From assembly GCA_005217565.1 (NCBI GenBank), contig SJCO01000001.1, positions 685,893-749,892 of the forward strand: a stretch of DNA of 64,000 nucleotides. The letters run 5' to 3'. The first letter of the stretch is position 1, and each line of letters begins with the position of its first letter. This document shows positions 63,881-64,000 of this stretch, piece after piece. Origin of the DNA: Puteibacter caeruleilacunae. Its GTDB lineage: Bacteria; Bacteroidota; Bacteroidia; Bacteroidales; Prolixibacteraceae. The position numbers were made by a program, and so were the translations under genes. The notes under the pieces were generated by a model that saw only the letters and a list, made by a program, of their open reading frames with translations, was not told the DNA's origin and did not search any database.

Positions 63881-64000
63881 CTATTTATTGTTCTCCTTGA
63901 TAAATCGTATTTCAGTGCGCCTATTTTGTGCTTTCCCTATATCTGTATCATTATCGGCTATTGGCCTTTGGTCTCCATAACCTTTATATGCTAATCGTTC
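63881..64000 (-). CDS. OmpA-family protein, C-terminal fragment cut by window edge
   Basis: The last 39 codons of a leftward gene whose start is beyond the right edge. The sequence LAYKGYGDQRPIADNDTDIG then AQNRRTEIRF is the conserved end of the OmpA/MotB peptidoglycan-binding domain, including the Asn-Arg-Arg motif. The protein is probably an outer-membrane or envelope anchor. The 163-nt gap to the kinase gene shows nothing further apart from AT-rich sequence. Confidence 0.85.
   Translation of the reverse strand, partial: ERLAYKGYGDQRPIADNDTDIGKAQNRRTEIRFIKENNK

Overview
The window is about 64 kb of a low-GC genome from the phylum Bacteroidota. Evidence includes three SusC/SusD pairs, FecR/ECF sigma pairs, a hybrid two-component regulator with Reg_prop repeats, a type IX secretion sorting tail, lipoproteins with Bacteroidota-style lipoboxes, and a few promoters resembling TTTG-N18/21-TAnnTTTG. 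Many sulfatases and GAG-type lyases suggest a marine polysaccharide degrader of the Marinilabiliales kind; that placement is inference. No tRNA, rRNA, CRISPR array, transposase or integrase was found.

Region 1 (2-18271) is a polysaccharide utilization locus for a sulfated glycan. It starts inside a susC-like gene, followed by susD, a sulfatase, an inverting-type GH97, a secreted protein of unknown family with TIM-barrel-like strands, and a second sulfatase. After a YdcZ-type membrane protein, a leftward block carries a third sulfatase and a T9SS-exported PL8 lyase resembling chondroitinase ABC. Stem-loops occur in three of the gaps between the rightward enzyme genes.

Region 2 (18455-30402) has a leftward four-gene surface-signalling operon: TonB-dependent receptor, ECF sigma, FecR, and an STN-domain protein with exact 16-residue repeats. 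Consecutive coding regions overlap at two junctions. A leftward GH172 (DUF2961) gene and a rightward hybrid two-component regulator follow, sharing a 0.4-kb divergent gap. The regulator is the likely sensor for region 1, whose SusC shows no STN domain.

Region 3 (30992-43451) is mixed. It holds an outer-membrane beta-barrel, small exported unknowns, a DUF1016 PD-(D/E)XK nuclease with a 17-bp palindrome both upstream and inside the gene, a heparinase II/III lyase, an AraC regulator divergent from a DUF5703/GH95-like lipoprotein, and a beta-helix lipoprotein ending in a PDZ domain.

Region 4 (43766-59553) has two complete sigma-FecR-SusC-SusD units without degradative enzymes. Both SusC proteins carry STN domains, as expected for trans-envelope signalling to FecR. 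Between them lie a Tat-exported split-Soret-type dihaem cytochrome and a TPR-like membrane protein. The second unit is bracketed by identical 42-bp direct repeats, each a terminator.

Region 5 (59603-64000) has a YafK-type L,D-transpeptidase-fold protein, an unknown small protein, and a leftward operon for probable amino-sugar salvage: an AmgK-like kinase fused to a RapZ C-terminal domain, a 44-residue Cys/Lys-rich protein, and a MurU-like nucleotidyltransferase. The right edge cuts the C-terminus of an OmpA-family protein.
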